Below, one piece after another: positions 7,066 to 15,589 of a stretch of 64,000 nt of DNA. Within the stretch, counting starts at the first letter, position 1. Every line of letters begins with the position of its first letter. The translations under genes and the position numbers were made by a program. The notes below the pieces were generated by a model, which saw only the letters and a program-made list of their open reading frames with translations, was not told the DNA's origin and did no database searches. This DNA comes from JAYEHL01 sp041653935 (GTDB lineage Bacteria > Chloroflexota > Dehalococcoidia > E44-bin15). Location: contig JBAZEO010000001.1 of the NCBI GenBank assembly GCA_041653935.1, positions 1,142,512 through 1,206,511 of the forward strand, given 5' to 3'.

Positions 7066-8127
7066 GCGCTTTTTGCGCACAGATTCCATCACATGCCAGT
7101 AGGCGAACACCAGCAGCCCCACAGCGATTACACTGAGGAAACTTATACTGCGATCCACCAGTGTGATGGACCAGGCCTCGGACTTGGCCAGGCCGGTTAT
7201 CATCAGCAATCCGGCCACCCCGGGCTCCACAAGCCCCAGACCGCCCGGCGTCAGGGGTATCGCCGTTATCAGTGCGTTGGCCAGTGAAGCGAAGATGAAT
7301 AGCGCTATCCCGACCTCGACGATATCGAACCCCAGCGCCTGCGCCACCAGAATGAGGCGGCCGGCCTCAAGCAGCCAGATGACCACCGTCAGGAAGGTGA
7401 GCATGCGCAGCTGCCCGAAGCTGCTCAGCGCGCCCTGCTCGAACAGGGTATAGAAAACCCTTATCTTCTTGGGCAGGAGGTTAACCAGTTTGCTCCCGAA
7501 TTTGCCCATCCCGCCAAGAACCAGGATGATCCCCAGCAGCAGAACTATGCCGATAACCAGCACTATCCCGAATACCTTCCAGTCGTGTCCGCCCGTTAGC
7601 AACAGCCAGATAATAGAAACCACAGTCAGAAGCACGATGACGAGTATATCGAGGAAGCGTTCGGACAGCAGCGTGCCCAGCGTCTTTGTGAAGCTGACAC
7701 CGGTGCGTTCCTTAAAGAGGTAAGCGCGATATACGTCGCCCAGCCTGGCATAGAGCACGCAGTTGGCGAACCAGTTCATAATCACCATCTGCGTCAGCGC
7801 CGGCAGGGACGGCATTTCCACGCCCTGGTCTTTACGTATGCCGGCATGATACATCAGGTAACGCCACCGAAGCGCACGGAGGGGGAAGGTCAGATAATAG
7901 CAGACGAAACCGAGCGCGAAATACCAGGGATTGCACCCTTTTATCTTGTCCCACATCGCGGCGAAATCGACGTTAAGCTGGGTAAAGATAACGACTATGA
8001 GGCCGATTGCTAATACGAGCGATATCAGCGTGCGGACATTGAAGAACTTCTTGCGCAGGAAGTTCTTCTCCCCCACCGCGGCTGCTTTCGCCGCAGAAGG
8101 ATCTTTTACCCTGTTATCCTCGGTCAA
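7039..8127 (-). CDS. Flippase-like integral membrane protein (UPF0104 / lysylphosphatidylglycerol synthase TM region)
   Basis: 362 residues with a cytosolic N-terminus (about 30 residues, charged) and about eight hydrophobic segments. Family marks are RALRWRYLM near residue 85, RLGDVYRAYLF near 125 and TPGGLGLVEPG near 290. Relatives (YbhN, AglD2, MprF N-domain) are thought to flip or bind lipids or lipid-linked sugars. It follows rsmG with a 4-base overlap, and its 3' end overlaps the convergent glycosylase gene by 27 bases. The transported lipid is unknown. Confidence 0.85.
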   Translation of the reverse strand: MTEDNRVKDPSAAKAAAVGEKNFLRKKFFNVRTLISLVLAIGLIVVIFTQLNVDFAAMWDKIKGCNPWYFALGFVCYYLTFPLRALRWRYLMYHAGIRKDQGVEMPSLPALTQMVIMNWFANCVLYARLGDVYRAYLFKERTGVSFTKTLGTLLSERFLDILVIVLLTVVSIIWLLLTGGHDWKVFGIVLVIGIVLLLGIILVLGGMGKFGSKLVNLLPKKIRVFYTLFEQGALSSFGQLRMLTFLTVVIWLLEAGRLILVAQALGFDIVEVGIALFIFASLANALITAIPLTPGGLGLVEPGVAGLLMITGLAKSEAWSITLVDRSISFLSVIAVGLLVFAYWHVMESVRKKRSVRANIQK

Positions 8128-8849
8128 CCGAACTCCTCAGCCTTCCTCAGCAGCGGGCGTTTCTGCGGTATCCCGCTGCGACGTGGATATTTTTCGGGCG
8201 TCGGTTTCACTTTATCGATAACGACCAGCGCCCTGTCGCCAAGCTCCGGGATTTCTATCTGGATCACCTGCTTCAATCGTCCTCCCAGAGTCCGCAATGC
8301 TACATCCGACTCGTCAACCTCCCCGCGATCATCCCTCTTTTTCATTGCGATGAACACGCCGCCGACGGTACAGAAAGGCAACGTCAGCTCAGCCAATGCA
8401 GCGAGCCTGGCAACGCCGCGCGCCAGCGCCGCATCGAAATGTTCGCGATAAATCGAATCGTGTGCCAGTTCCTCGGCGCGCCCGGTCACAACCGACACTC
8501 CATCCAAGCCGAGAGTAGTGACAATGTGATTGAGGAAAGCAGCCTTCTTTTGAGTGGAATCAATCAATGTCAATGCGATGTCCGGATACACTATCTTTAA
8601 TGCTATGCCGGGCAGTCCGGCGCCGGTACCTACATCGACAACGCTTGAGGGCATCTTGGAAAAGGCCAGCGAAACAGTGAGGGAATCGAGGAAGTGTTTG
8701 ACCTGCACTTCGTCGTAGTCGACTATTGCAGTGAGGTTCATTCTGCGGTTCCAATCGACAAGCTCATTATAATAAGCCTGAAAAAGTTCCACCTGCCGTG
8801 CCGTAAGCGACAGGCCGAGACGGAGCGCTCCTTCGATCAGTTTCTCCAT
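8124..8849 (-). CDS. rsmG: 16S rRNA (guanine-527-N7)-methyltransferase
   Basis: 241-residue SAM-dependent methyltransferase that modifies G527 in the decoding region of 16S rRNA. The SAM motif is VVDVGTGAGLPGIALKI (near residue 70), followed by LIDSTQKKAAFL and the ARGVARLAALAEL region typical of RsmG/GidB. Length is normal. It is the first gene of a two-gene unit with the flippase-like gene (stop and start overlap as ATGA). Loss-of-function of this gene elsewhere gives low-level streptomycin resistance. No clear promoter was picked out in the repeat-rich region upstream. Confidence 0.92.
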   Translation of the reverse strand: MEKLIEGALRLGLSLTARQVELFQAYYNELVDWNRRMNLTAIVDYDEVQVKHFLDSLTVSLAFSKMPSSVVDVGTGAGLPGIALKIVYPDIALTLIDSTQKKAAFLNHIVTTLGLDGVSVVTGRAEELAHDSIYREHFDAALARGVARLAALAELTLPFCTVGGVFIAMKKRDDRGEVDESDVALRTLGGRLKQVIQIEIPELGDRALVVIDKVKPTPEKYPRRSGIPQKRPLLRKAEEFG

Positions 8850-8920
8850 TTCGATAATTGTATCATTATATTACTACTCCCGCGGCATGCATACCCCCTG
8901 GCAGCATCTACTTCGACTTT

Positions 8921-9006
8921 CTACAGCTGCGGCGCGCAGAATTACTTGTATGTGCACGGCACTCCGTCCGTGCACATACATTAAGAGTCGCTAAGCGCTG
9001 TATACG
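8921..9006. repeat. Repeat type R3, copy 1 (long hairpin)
   Basis: About 85 bases beginning TACAGCTGCGGCGCGCA. It contains the inverted repeat GTATGTGCACGG / CCGTGCACATAC around an 8-base loop and ends GCTGTATACG. Copy 2 is at 25550-25634, with a paired change in the stem. Confidence 0.8.
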
Positions 9007-9097
9007 GAATCCGGCATGGCCAATTACAGATATTGAGGTTTATCCCTCACCTCAGCCCTTGATTTCGAAAGGAGAGGTTAGCTCCTCAAATAAGTGT

Positions 9098-9190
9098 GAC
9101 CCTCACCCTGACCCTCTCCCTGCGGAGGGAGAGGGAGATATTTTTAAAGCTATCCCCCCCCGACCCCCTCTTCTAAAAAGAGGGGGAACT
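9098..9190. repeat. Repeat type R2, copy 1 (C/T-rich with two hairpins)
   Basis: Begins CCCTCACCCTGACCCTCTCC, contains CTCTCCCTGCGGAGGGAGAG and CCCCCTCTTCTAAAAAGAGGGGG hairpins, and includes TTTTTAAAGCTATC between them. The near-identical copy is at 25377-25467. Confidence 0.8.
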
Positions 9191-9294
9191 ATTTACGAAC
9201 TCACCCCAACTCTCTCTTTTGTAAAGAGAGGGCGAGCTAAGCCCTCCCTTCCTTGAGGGAAGGGAGTAAGAGGGAAAGAGATCCAAACTAAAAA

Positions 9295-9370
9295 AGTCCC
9301 CCAACGTATGGGGGATTTAGGGGGTTCGGATAATGTTTCCCCCAAGATTGGGGGACAGCAGGGGGATAAC
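9295..9370. repeat. Repeat type R1, copy 1
   Basis: Begins AGTCCCCCAACGTATGGGGG, then ATTTAGGGGGTTCGG, a second C-run/G-run hairpin and CAGCAGGGGG. Copies 2 and 3 are at 25770-25850 and 33859-33935. Each ends shortly before the start of a gene. Confidence 0.85.
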
Positions 9371-9470
9371 CTCACTTCCCCCCATCCTGAAATTTGACCT
9401 AATCATCGCCAGCGATTAAAATATTCAGGGTCGACTTTCACATTTTGAACCATTGAGAGAGGAGCGAACA

Positions 9471-10889
9471 GTGATCGGGATAAAATCTTTTGGCGCTTAT
9501 GTACCTGTTTACAGATTAAGCGAAGCTGAACTGGCCCGAGCCTGGGGCGGAAGGGGCGGAAAAGGGGAGCGGGCGACGGCCAACTACGATGAGGATAGCC
9601 TCACAATGTCGGTGGAGGCCGCTATCGATTGTCTCACCGGATACGACCGCCAGATAGTTGACGGCCTTATATTTGCCTCCACAACCTCGCCTTACGATGA
9701 GAAGCTGGTTGCCAGCATCGTCGCCGCAGCGGTGGACCTGCGCCCTACCATCAACACGGTCGATCTGTCCAGTTCGACCAGGTCGGGAACGGCCGCGCTC
9801 AAGATTGCCTGCGACGCGGTCAAGGCCGGATCGGCCAAGAACATGCTGGTAACCGTGGCAGACTGCCGCCTGGCGCCGCCGGCCTCCGAGTCCGAGCCCG
9901 TGTTCGGCGACGGCTCGGCCGCCTTCCTTATCGGCAGCGATGACGTGGCGGTAGAATTCTTGGATAGCTTCTCCATCTCCAGCGACTTTGTTGACGTATG
10001 GAAACGGGCGGAGGACGCCTACATCCGCACATGGGAAGACCGCTTCGTAATTGATTGCGGCTACACCGAGAAGCTGATGTACGCCATCAAAGGGCTGCTG
10101 AAGAAAACCAACATGAAAACCAGCGACTTCGCCAAAGTCGTGTTCTACGGCCCGGACGCCAGGAGCCACGGCCGATTCGCCAAAGCGCTCAAGCTTGAGG
10201 ACAGCCAGGTGCAGAACCCGCTGTACGGGTACCTGGGCAACACCGGAGCCGCGCTCGCGCCCATGATGCTGATAGCGGCATTGGAAGATGCCAAGGCCGG
10301 GGACAAGATCCTGCTGGCCAACTACGGCGACGGCGCCGACGCCTTCGTGCTTCAGGTAACCGATAAGATCGAGAAGATAAAGAACCGCAGGGGCATCAGG
10401 AAGCACCTTGCCTCCAAGATGCCGATATCCAACTACGAAAAATATATAAGATTCCGCAACCTTATGCAGGGAGAGGCCGACCGCAGGCCGCAGTACATCA
10501 GCTCGCTGCCGATGATGTGGCGCGACCGCACACAGGTGATCCCGCTGCACGGATGCAAGTGCAAAAAGTGCGGCAAGATACAGTTCCCCATCCAGCGGAT
10601 ATGCGCGTACTGCCAGTCCAAGGACGAATACGACGAGGTCAGGCTTTCCGATAAGAAGGCCACCGTTTTCACCTACAGCATGGACGAGCGCGCAGTAGAG
10701 GTCGATCCGCCGCGCGTGTGGACCATCAGTGAAATCGACGGTGGCGGGCGCATCTACCTCACCATGACCGATCGCGATACATCGAAGATCAACATCGACA
10801 TGAAGGTCGAGTTTACCTTCAGAAAAATTCACGACGGTGCCGGCGTGCACAACTACTTCTGGAAGTGCCGCCCGGTGAGAGTATCATAG
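9471..10889 (+). CDS. HMG-CoA-synthase-like protein fused to a DUF35 zinc-ribbon/OB domain (copy 1), catalytic residues missing
   Basis: 472 residues from GTG 9471, preceded by AGAGAGGAG at 9456-9464; the paralogue at 25958 starts at the same place. Residues 1-330 have the archaeal-type HMG-CoA synthase fold (IGIKSFGAYVPVYRL, PYLGNTG-like GYLGNTGAAL). The nucleophile Cys is Thr103 (SSSTRSGTAAL). The partner Glu is Thr (ASTTSPYD), and the His of the FHQPNGK-type motif is absent (VFYGPDARSHG). The C-terminal part is DUF35: CKCKKCG and CAYCQ make a zinc ribbon, followed by an OB fold. Archaeal HMG-CoA synthase, DUF35 and thiolase form a channelling complex. Here two of these parts are fused and the thiolase follows 14 bases later. 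It is more likely a scaffold or CoA-binding subunit than a synthase. Confidence 0.85.
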   Translation: MIGIKSFGAYVPVYRLSEAELARAWGGRGGKGERATANYDEDSLTMSVEAAIDCLTGYDRQIVDGLIFASTTSPYDEKLVASIVAAAVDLRPTINTVDLSSSTRSGTAALKIACDAVKAGSAKNMLVTVADCRLAPPASESEPVFGDGSAAFLIGSDDVAVEFLDSFSISSDFVDVWKRAEDAYIRTWEDRFVIDCGYTEKLMYAIKGLLKKTNMKTSDFAKVVFYGPDARSHGRFAKALKLEDSQVQNPLYGYLGNTGAALAPMMLIAALEDAKAGDKILLANYGDGADAFVLQVTDKIEKIKNRRGIRKHLASKMPISNYEKYIRFRNLMQGEADRRPQYISSLPMMWRDRTQVIPLHGCKCKKCGKIQFPIQRICAYCQSKDEYDEVRLSDKKATVFTYSMDERAVEVDPPRVWTISEIDGGGRIYLTMTDRDTSKINIDMKVEFTFRKIHDGAGVHNYFWKCRPVRVS

Positions 10890-10903
10890 GAGGAGATGAC
10901 GAA

Positions 10904-12106
10904 ATGTCAGAGAGTATTAAAGATAAAGTAGCCATCATCGGGATGGGTTGCACCAAGTTTGGAGAGCTGTGGGACAAGGACAGCTATGACCTGGTCATCG
11001 ATTGCTCCTATGACGCGTTCAAGGATGCCAACGTCGGCCCCAAGGACATTCAGGCGGCATGGGTCGGCACTATCATGGGATCGACGGCCACCCAGCTTTC
11101 AGCCCCGTTGAAGCTCGATTATATACCGGTCACCAGGGTCGAAAATGTTTGCGCCACGGGCATGGAGTCGCTCAGAGCGGCGGCATTCGCGCTGATGGCG
11201 AAAGCATACGACGTGGTGCTCGCGGTCGGATATGAGAAACTGAAGGACACCGGATACGGCGGACTGCCAATGGCGGTCCAGGCCTCCGGCAGCGAGAAGT
11301 GGCACCCTGTGATGGGCTCCGGCGACTCGGCCCCCGGCCGTTATGCCATGGCCGCCACCCGCTACTTCCACCAGTTCGGCCTGAGCCCGGAAGAGGGCAA
11401 GCGCACGCTGGCCAAGATTTCGGTCAAGAGCCACTATAACGGCTCCCTCAACCCGCGCGCCCACCTGCGCATGCAGGTTACTGAAGAACAGGTGATGAAG
11501 GCCCCCATGATCGCATGGCCCCTCGGCCTGTTCGACGCCTGCGGCGTGACCGACGGCGGCTCGGCGGCTGTACTGTGCCGCACCGAGGACGCCAGGAAGT
11601 TCAAACCCAACGGCGACTTCGTCACCATCAAGGCCTTCGGCCTTTCCACCGGACCGGGCATGGGCAAGGTCAGGAGCGACTACGACTACACGCACTGGGA
11701 GGAGACGGTCAGGGCCTCCAAGCAGGCCTACAAGGATGCCGGAATCAAAGACCCGCGCAAAGAGATCGGCATGTGCGAGGTTCACGACTGCTTCTCCATC
11801 GCCGAGATGGTCACCTATGAAGACCTCGGCATGTGCGAGAAGGGCAAAGCCAAAGCGGACATAGAGGCCGGAGAGCTCGGGCTCAAGGGCAAGCACCCGT
11901 TCAACGTCGGCGGCGGCTTGAAGTCGTTCGGACATCCCATCGGCGCGTCGGGCATCAGGGAAGTCTTCGAAGGATACCAGGAGATCCTGGGCAAGGCCCA
12001 GTTGCCGGAACGCCAGCTCAAGGATGTTAAGTTCGCCCTCGGCCACAACCAGGGCGGAAACCCGGGCAGGTTCATCTGCAGCATCTGCATCGTGGGCCAG
12101 CCGTAA
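10904..12106 (+). CDS. SCP2-type thiolase / acetyl-CoA acetyltransferase (copy 1)
   Basis: 400 residues from ATG 10904 with TAGGAGGAG at 10887-10895. It would cleave 3-oxoacyl-CoA or condense two acyl-CoAs. The acylated Cys is Cys83 in RVENVCATGMESL. The His motif is KSFGHPIGASG, with CEVHDCFSIAEM and GHNQGGNPG also present, so the active site looks complete. It is paired with the HMG-CoA-synthase-like/DUF35 protein and followed by a strong terminator, forming a two-gene operon. The second copy at 27423 has the same N-terminal pattern (ESIKDKVAIIGMGCTKFGEL). Substrate unknown; relatives act on branched, aromatic or steroid side-chain CoA esters. Confidence 0.9.
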   Translation: MSESIKDKVAIIGMGCTKFGELWDKDSYDLVIDCSYDAFKDANVGPKDIQAAWVGTIMGSTATQLSAPLKLDYIPVTRVENVCATGMESLRAAAFALMAKAYDVVLAVGYEKLKDTGYGGLPMAVQASGSEKWHPVMGSGDSAPGRYAMAATRYFHQFGLSPEEGKRTLAKISVKSHYNGSLNPRAHLRMQVTEEQVMKAPMIAWPLGLFDACGVTDGGSAAVLCRTEDARKFKPNGDFVTIKAFGLSTGPGMGKVRSDYDYTHWEETVRASKQAYKDAGIKDPRKEIGMCEVHDCFSIAEMVTYEDLGMCEKGKAKADIEAGELGLKGKHPFNVGGGLKSFGHPIGASGIREVFEGYQEILGKAQLPERQLKDVKFALGHNQGGNPGRFICSICIVGQP

Positions 12107-12124
12107 CATCAACTAAGAGATAGC

Positions 12125-12157
12125 GAAGGGGGAGCCGCAATGGCTCCCCCTTTTTTA
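12125..12157 (+). terminator. Rho-independent terminator after thiolase copy 1
   Basis: GGGGGAGCC / GGCTCCCCC stem with a 6-base loop followed by six T. The same stem family recurs at 15549, 20723 and 23965. Confidence 0.9.
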
Positions 12158-12167
12158 TTTATCGTCG

Positions 12168-12204
12168 CCACGTAGGGGCACGGCGTGCCGTGTCCCTGCT
12201 AAAA
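12168..12204. repeat. Repeat type R4 (GTAGGGGCACGG palindrome)
   Basis: CGTAGGGGCACGGCGTGCCG followed by TGTCCCTGC forms a near-perfect hairpin. Related elements lie at 15590-15655, 31133-31168, 57972-58080 and 61161-61200. Confidence 0.7.
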
Positions 12205-12214
12205 AACCTCTACG

Positions 12215-12244
12215 TTGACAAATCCCTTCGCATACATGTATATT
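12215..12244 (+). promoter_or_regulatory. Promoter for the surface beta-helix gene
   Basis: TTGACA at 12215-12220 and TATATT at 12239-12244 with an 18-base spacer. The start would be near 12251, about 130 bases upstream of the gene, leaving room for the leader hairpin at 12300. Confidence 0.65.
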
Positions 12245-12299
12245 ATCTTAGCTTTCGTTCTATATTTACCATGATAACTGAATTATGGAACTCAACTAA

Positions 12300-12331
12300 G
12301 ACCCTGGCCGAGTTGACCGGGGGCTTTTTTT
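12300..12331 (+). terminator. Leader terminator (attenuator-like) upstream of the beta-helix gene
   Basis: CCCTGG pairs with CCGGGG (one G-T pair) across the loop CCGAGTTGA, followed by GC and seven T. It lies between the promoter at 12215 and the start at 12380, so it would stop most transcripts unless regulated. The upstream AACTC (near 12290) could pair with GAGTT in the loop. Confidence 0.65.
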
Positions 12332-12379
12332 GTTGAAAAGGCTTAATAATTTATTCGATGAAGTTTTAGAGACGAAAAT

Positions 12380-15300
12380 ATGAAGAAACTTATCGGTTTA
12401 CTAGTTGTTATCTTACTAATCAGTGCCGGCATCGGCCTCGCCGCGGCGGGAGCTTCCACTCCCGAGGTTTCCGCCGTTTCCTGCGATGATACCGACAGCG
12501 ACGGTGTTGACTCCTGCTCTGATAACTGCCCAAATACATACAACCCTAGCCAGACCGACTCCGATGCTGACAGCGTCGGAGATGCATGCGACGGCTGCGA
12601 CGATGACCCCTACAAAACTTCTCCCGGCATCTGCGGCTGCGGCGTCTCCGATGACGAAGATTCAGACGGCGACGGCATAGCCGACTGCATCGACACCTGC
12701 GATGATACGATCGATTCCGACTACGATGGCACGCCCGATTGCTACGACACATGCGATGATTCGATCGATTCCGACGGCGATAGCACGCCCGACTGCAGCG
12801 ACGGCTGCAACGATGACCCCTACAAAACTTCTCCCGGCATCTGCGGCTGCGGCGTCTCCGATGACGAAGATTCCGACAGCGATGGCACGCCTGACTGCGT
12901 CGACGCCTGCCCGGATGACTATGGCAAAGACGCCGACGGCTGCCCGATAACCGAGGTCTGGGTAGACGATAACTGGGCTGTAAATAGCAGCGGCGATATT
13001 GTCGATGGTCACATCTTTGGAACAGACGCCTTCGCCAAAATACAGCACGGCATTGACAATGTCTCAGGCTCAATCGTTCATGTGGCCGCGGGCACATACT
13101 ACGAGAACATTGTCTTGAAGGACGGCGTTGAGCTGCTGGGCAATGGCAGCGCCAACACCACCATCGACGGCATGCGTAACGGCTCGGTCATCACGGCAAC
13201 CGACCTCGGCAATACAACGCGCGTGGACGGCTTCACCGTAACCAACGGCAGCGGTACGATTGTTTCTGTCTCTACTTATGGCGGCGGGATGTATAACAGC
13301 AATTCCTCGCCCGCTGTCACCAACTGCACCTTCATCAGAAACTCGGCAAAATACGGCGGCGGAATGCTCAACCGACTCTATTCCTCACCCGCTGTCACCA
13401 ACTGCACATTCATCAGCAACTCAGCAACAGTCTCGAACGCCTGTGGCGGCGGGATGTATAACGACCACTCTGTACCCATTATCACCAACTGCACCTTCAC
13501 TAATAACTCGGCAATATACGGCGGCGGCATAGCTAACCAAGTATCCTCGCCCGCCGTCTCCAACTGCACCTTCATCAGCAACTCGGCAACATACGGCGGC
13601 GGAATGTCCGACGCTCTGTCAGCACCCGCCGTCTCCAACTGCATCTTCATAAACAACTCGGCCAGCGACAACGGCGGCGGAATGTATAACATCGTATCTT
13701 CTTCGCCCACCGTCACCAATTGCGTTTTCAGCAATAACTCGGCAACAAAATACGGCGGAGGGATATATAACACCAACTCGGATCCGACCATTACCAACTG
13801 CACCTTCACTAATAACTCGGCAATAAATAACGGCGGCGGGATGTACAGCTATGAATCCTCGCCCGCCGTCTCCAACTGCTCCTTCTCCAACAACTCGGCT
13901 TCAAACAGCGGCGGCGGCATGTCCACCTCCGGCGTCTCAAATCCCACCATCACCAACTGCTCCTTCCAAAGCAACTCGGCAATAAAGAACGGCGGAGGGA
14001 TATATAATAGCGATTCCGTAACCCTGCCTATCATCATCGACTGCAGCTTCCAGGACAACTCGGCATTAAACGGCGGCGGCGGGATGTTTAACGCCGCATC
14101 CTCACCCACCGTCACCAACTGCTCCTTCACCAACAACTCTGCCGGCTACGGCGGCGGGATACATAACGACCAATCCTCGCCCGCTGTCACCAACTGCTCT
14201 TTCTACAACAACTCGGCCAGTATAGACGGCGGCGGGATGTACAACTATGCCGGATCGCCAACTATCACCAACTGCACCTTCGCCAACAACTCGGCAAACA
14301 GCGGCGGCGGGATGTACAATACCCCCCAGTCCTCACCCACTATCACCAACTGCATCCTCTGGGACGACAGCCCTAATGAAATCGCCAATTTTCAATGCAC
14401 ACCAACCGTCACCTATTGCGATGTGCAAGGCGGCTACAGCGGCGATCACAATATCGATTTAGACCCCAAGTTCGTCAACGCGTCCGGCGGGGACCTGCAT
14501 CTGAATGCAGGCTCACCCTGCATCGATGCGGGCAACAACTCGGCGCCTGCCGTGCCGGCAACGGACAAGGACGGGATCGCGCGCCCGCAGGACGGCAACG
14601 GTGACGGAACCGCCATCGTGGACATGGGCGCGTACGAAGATATTTACTGCGGCTACAGGGTGATCTATATAAACGGGTCGAACGGCACAATCACGGGCAA
14701 TGCGTCCCAAAACGTGTCCTGCGGCGGGAATAGCACCCCGGTCACGGCGGTCCCAGATGCAGGCTACTTCTTCACAGGCTGGAGCGACGGCGCTACCGCC
14801 AACCCACGCACCGATACCAATGTCCAAGGTAATATCAACGTCATAGCCAACTTCCACACGATAGCAGGCGGTGGCGGCGGCGGCGGAGACGCCGGCCCGC
14901 TCTCTGCCAGCCTCTGGGTAACGGGTAACGGTAGATACTGGGGGATAACACAGGAAGGCGTCCTCCTTGAGGATGCAGTGATAACGTCGGAAGATGGCTC
15001 CGTAACCATACTAATTCCAGCTCAGACAAAAGCGTTAGGCCCTGATGGCAGGCCTATATTTGCAATTACGGTGGATCCGATCGATCCTCCGCCCGCTCCG
15101 GAAGGCATGCACATCCTGGCGGCATTCAGCTTCCAGCCCAGCGGAGCTACCTTCAGCCCGGGGATACAGATAACAATTGCCTTCGACCCCTCAGAGGTAG
15201 CGGAAGGCGAGACCGTGGCCATAGCCTTCTATAACGAGGCCACTGGCGCATGGGAAACGGTAACGGGCACAGTCGCCAACGGCATCGCTACCTTTACTAT

Positions 15301-15526
15301 GAATCACTTCACCGTCTTCGCGGTTATGGCCGGCATAGAGCAGCAATCCGTCAGCGACATTTCAACGCCTGCGCCGACATCTACTGCCGAATCCGCCGCT
15401 TCCTCTACAAATGGATCGGGCGGGTTAAACGCAGGGGCATGGGCGGGCATAGCTGTAGGCGTAATACTGGCCATCCTGATTATCATCCTGCTTTTTATGC
15501 GCTGGAGAAGGTCGCTTAACTACTAG
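12380..15526 (+). CDS. Secreted cell-surface protein: thrombospondin type-3 repeats, right-handed beta-helix, C-terminal membrane anchor
   Basis: 1048 residues. Residues 1-24 are a signal peptide (MKKLIGLLVVILLISAGIGL). Residues 35-185 hold Asp/Cys-rich calcium-binding type-3 repeats (DxDxDGxxDxxD). Residues about 200-690 form a parallel beta-helix with 14 repeats built around NSA..GGGMYN..SSP.VTNC, like chlamydial Pmp repeats. An InlB-like domain follows (GYFFTGWSDGA, near 790), then a Gly run and a ZU5-like beta domain ending FTMNHFTVFAVMAG (about 850-985). The C-terminus has a Pro/Ser/Thr linker, one membrane helix and the basic tail RWRRSLNY. Likely a surface adhesin or sugar-binding protein in a monoderm-like envelope. 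Monocistronic, with a strong terminator. Confidence 0.88.
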   Translation: MKKLIGLLVVILLISAGIGLAAAGASTPEVSAVSCDDTDSDGVDSCSDNCPNTYNPSQTDSDADSVGDACDGCDDDPYKTSPGICGCGVSDDEDSDGDGIADCIDTCDDTIDSDYDGTPDCYDTCDDSIDSDGDSTPDCSDGCNDDPYKTSPGICGCGVSDDEDSDSDGTPDCVDACPDDYGKDADGCPITEVWVDDNWAVNSSGDIVDGHIFGTDAFAKIQHGIDNVSGSIVHVAAGTYYENIVLKDGVELLGNGSANTTIDGMRNGSVITATDLGNTTRVDGFTVTNGSGTIVSVSTYGGGMYNSNSSPAVTNCTFIRNSAKYGGGMLNRLYSSPAVTNCTFISNSATVSNACGGGMYNDHSVPIITNCTFTNNSAIYGGGIANQVSSPAVSNCTFISNSATYGGGMSDALSAPAVSNCIFINNSASDNGGGMYNIVSSSPTVTNCVFSNNSATKYGGGIYNTNSDPTITNCTFTNNSAINNGGGMYSYESSPAVSNCSFSNNSASNSGGGMSTSGVSNPTITNCSFQSNSAIKNGGGIYNSDSVTLPIIIDCSFQDNSALNGGGGMFNAASSPTVTNCSFTNNSAGYGGGIHNDQSSPAVTNCSFYNNSASIDGGGMYNYAGSPTITNCTFANNSANSGGGMYNTPQSSPTITNCILWDDSPNEIANFQCTPTVTYCDVQGGYSGDHNIDLDPKFVNASGGDLHLNAGSPCIDAGNNSAPAVPATDKDGIARPQDGNGDGTAIVDMGAYEDIYCGYRVIYINGSNGTITGNASQNVSCGGNSTPVTAVPDAGYFFTGWSDGATANPRTDTNVQGNINVIANFHTIAGGGGGGGDAGPLSASLWVTGNGRYWGITQEGVLLEDAVITSEDGSVTILIPAQTKALGPDGRPIFAITVDPIDPPPAPEGMHILAAFSFQPSGATFSPGIQITIAFDPSEVAEGETVAIAFYNEATGAWETVTGTVANGIATFTMNHFTVFAVMAGIEQQSVSDISTPAPTSTAESAASSTNGSGGLNAGAWAGIAVGVILAILIIILLFMRWRRSLNY

Positions 15527-15548
15527 AGACCAAACGAAGCTAAAACGA

Positions 15549-15579
15549 AGGGGGAGCCGTTGCGGTTCCCCCTTTTTTC
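15549..15579 (+). terminator. Terminator after the beta-helix gene
   Basis: GGGGGAGCC-N6-GGTTCCCCC stem followed by six T, of the same stem family as 12125. Confidence 0.9.
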
Positions 15580-15589
15580 ATCGTTGATG

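Larger units (their letters stand above)
8850..9470. other. 620-base gene-free block built of dispersed repeats
   Basis: No convincing gene. The block holds one copy each of three repeat types that recur upstream of the second HMG-CoA-synthase-like gene (25377-25850): a long-stem hairpin at 8921-9006, a C/T-rich element at 9098-9190 and a G/C-run element at 9295-9370. Between them are further short inverted runs such as CCCTTCCTTGAGGGAAGGG (9242-9265). The region probably contains the promoter for the 9471 operon, but no clean -35/-10 pair stands out. Confidence 0.6.

Noticed and set aside
9516..10850. 444-codon open frame on the minus strand
   Set aside because: It lies exactly opposite the HMG-CoA-synthase-like gene. 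The product is a shadow of G/C-rich codons with no recognisable motif and no ribosome site.
12251..12331. A second c-di-GMP riboswitch before the surface protein
   Set aside because: None of the GEMM core (GCAAA...GAAA...ACGCAAAG) is present; it is only a hairpin with a T-run.
13270..14360. Regular repeats that could suggest a CRISPR array or minisatellite
   Set aside because: The repeats are in frame, encode the NSA..GGGMYN beta-helix motif and vary at synonymous positions, so they are protein repeats.
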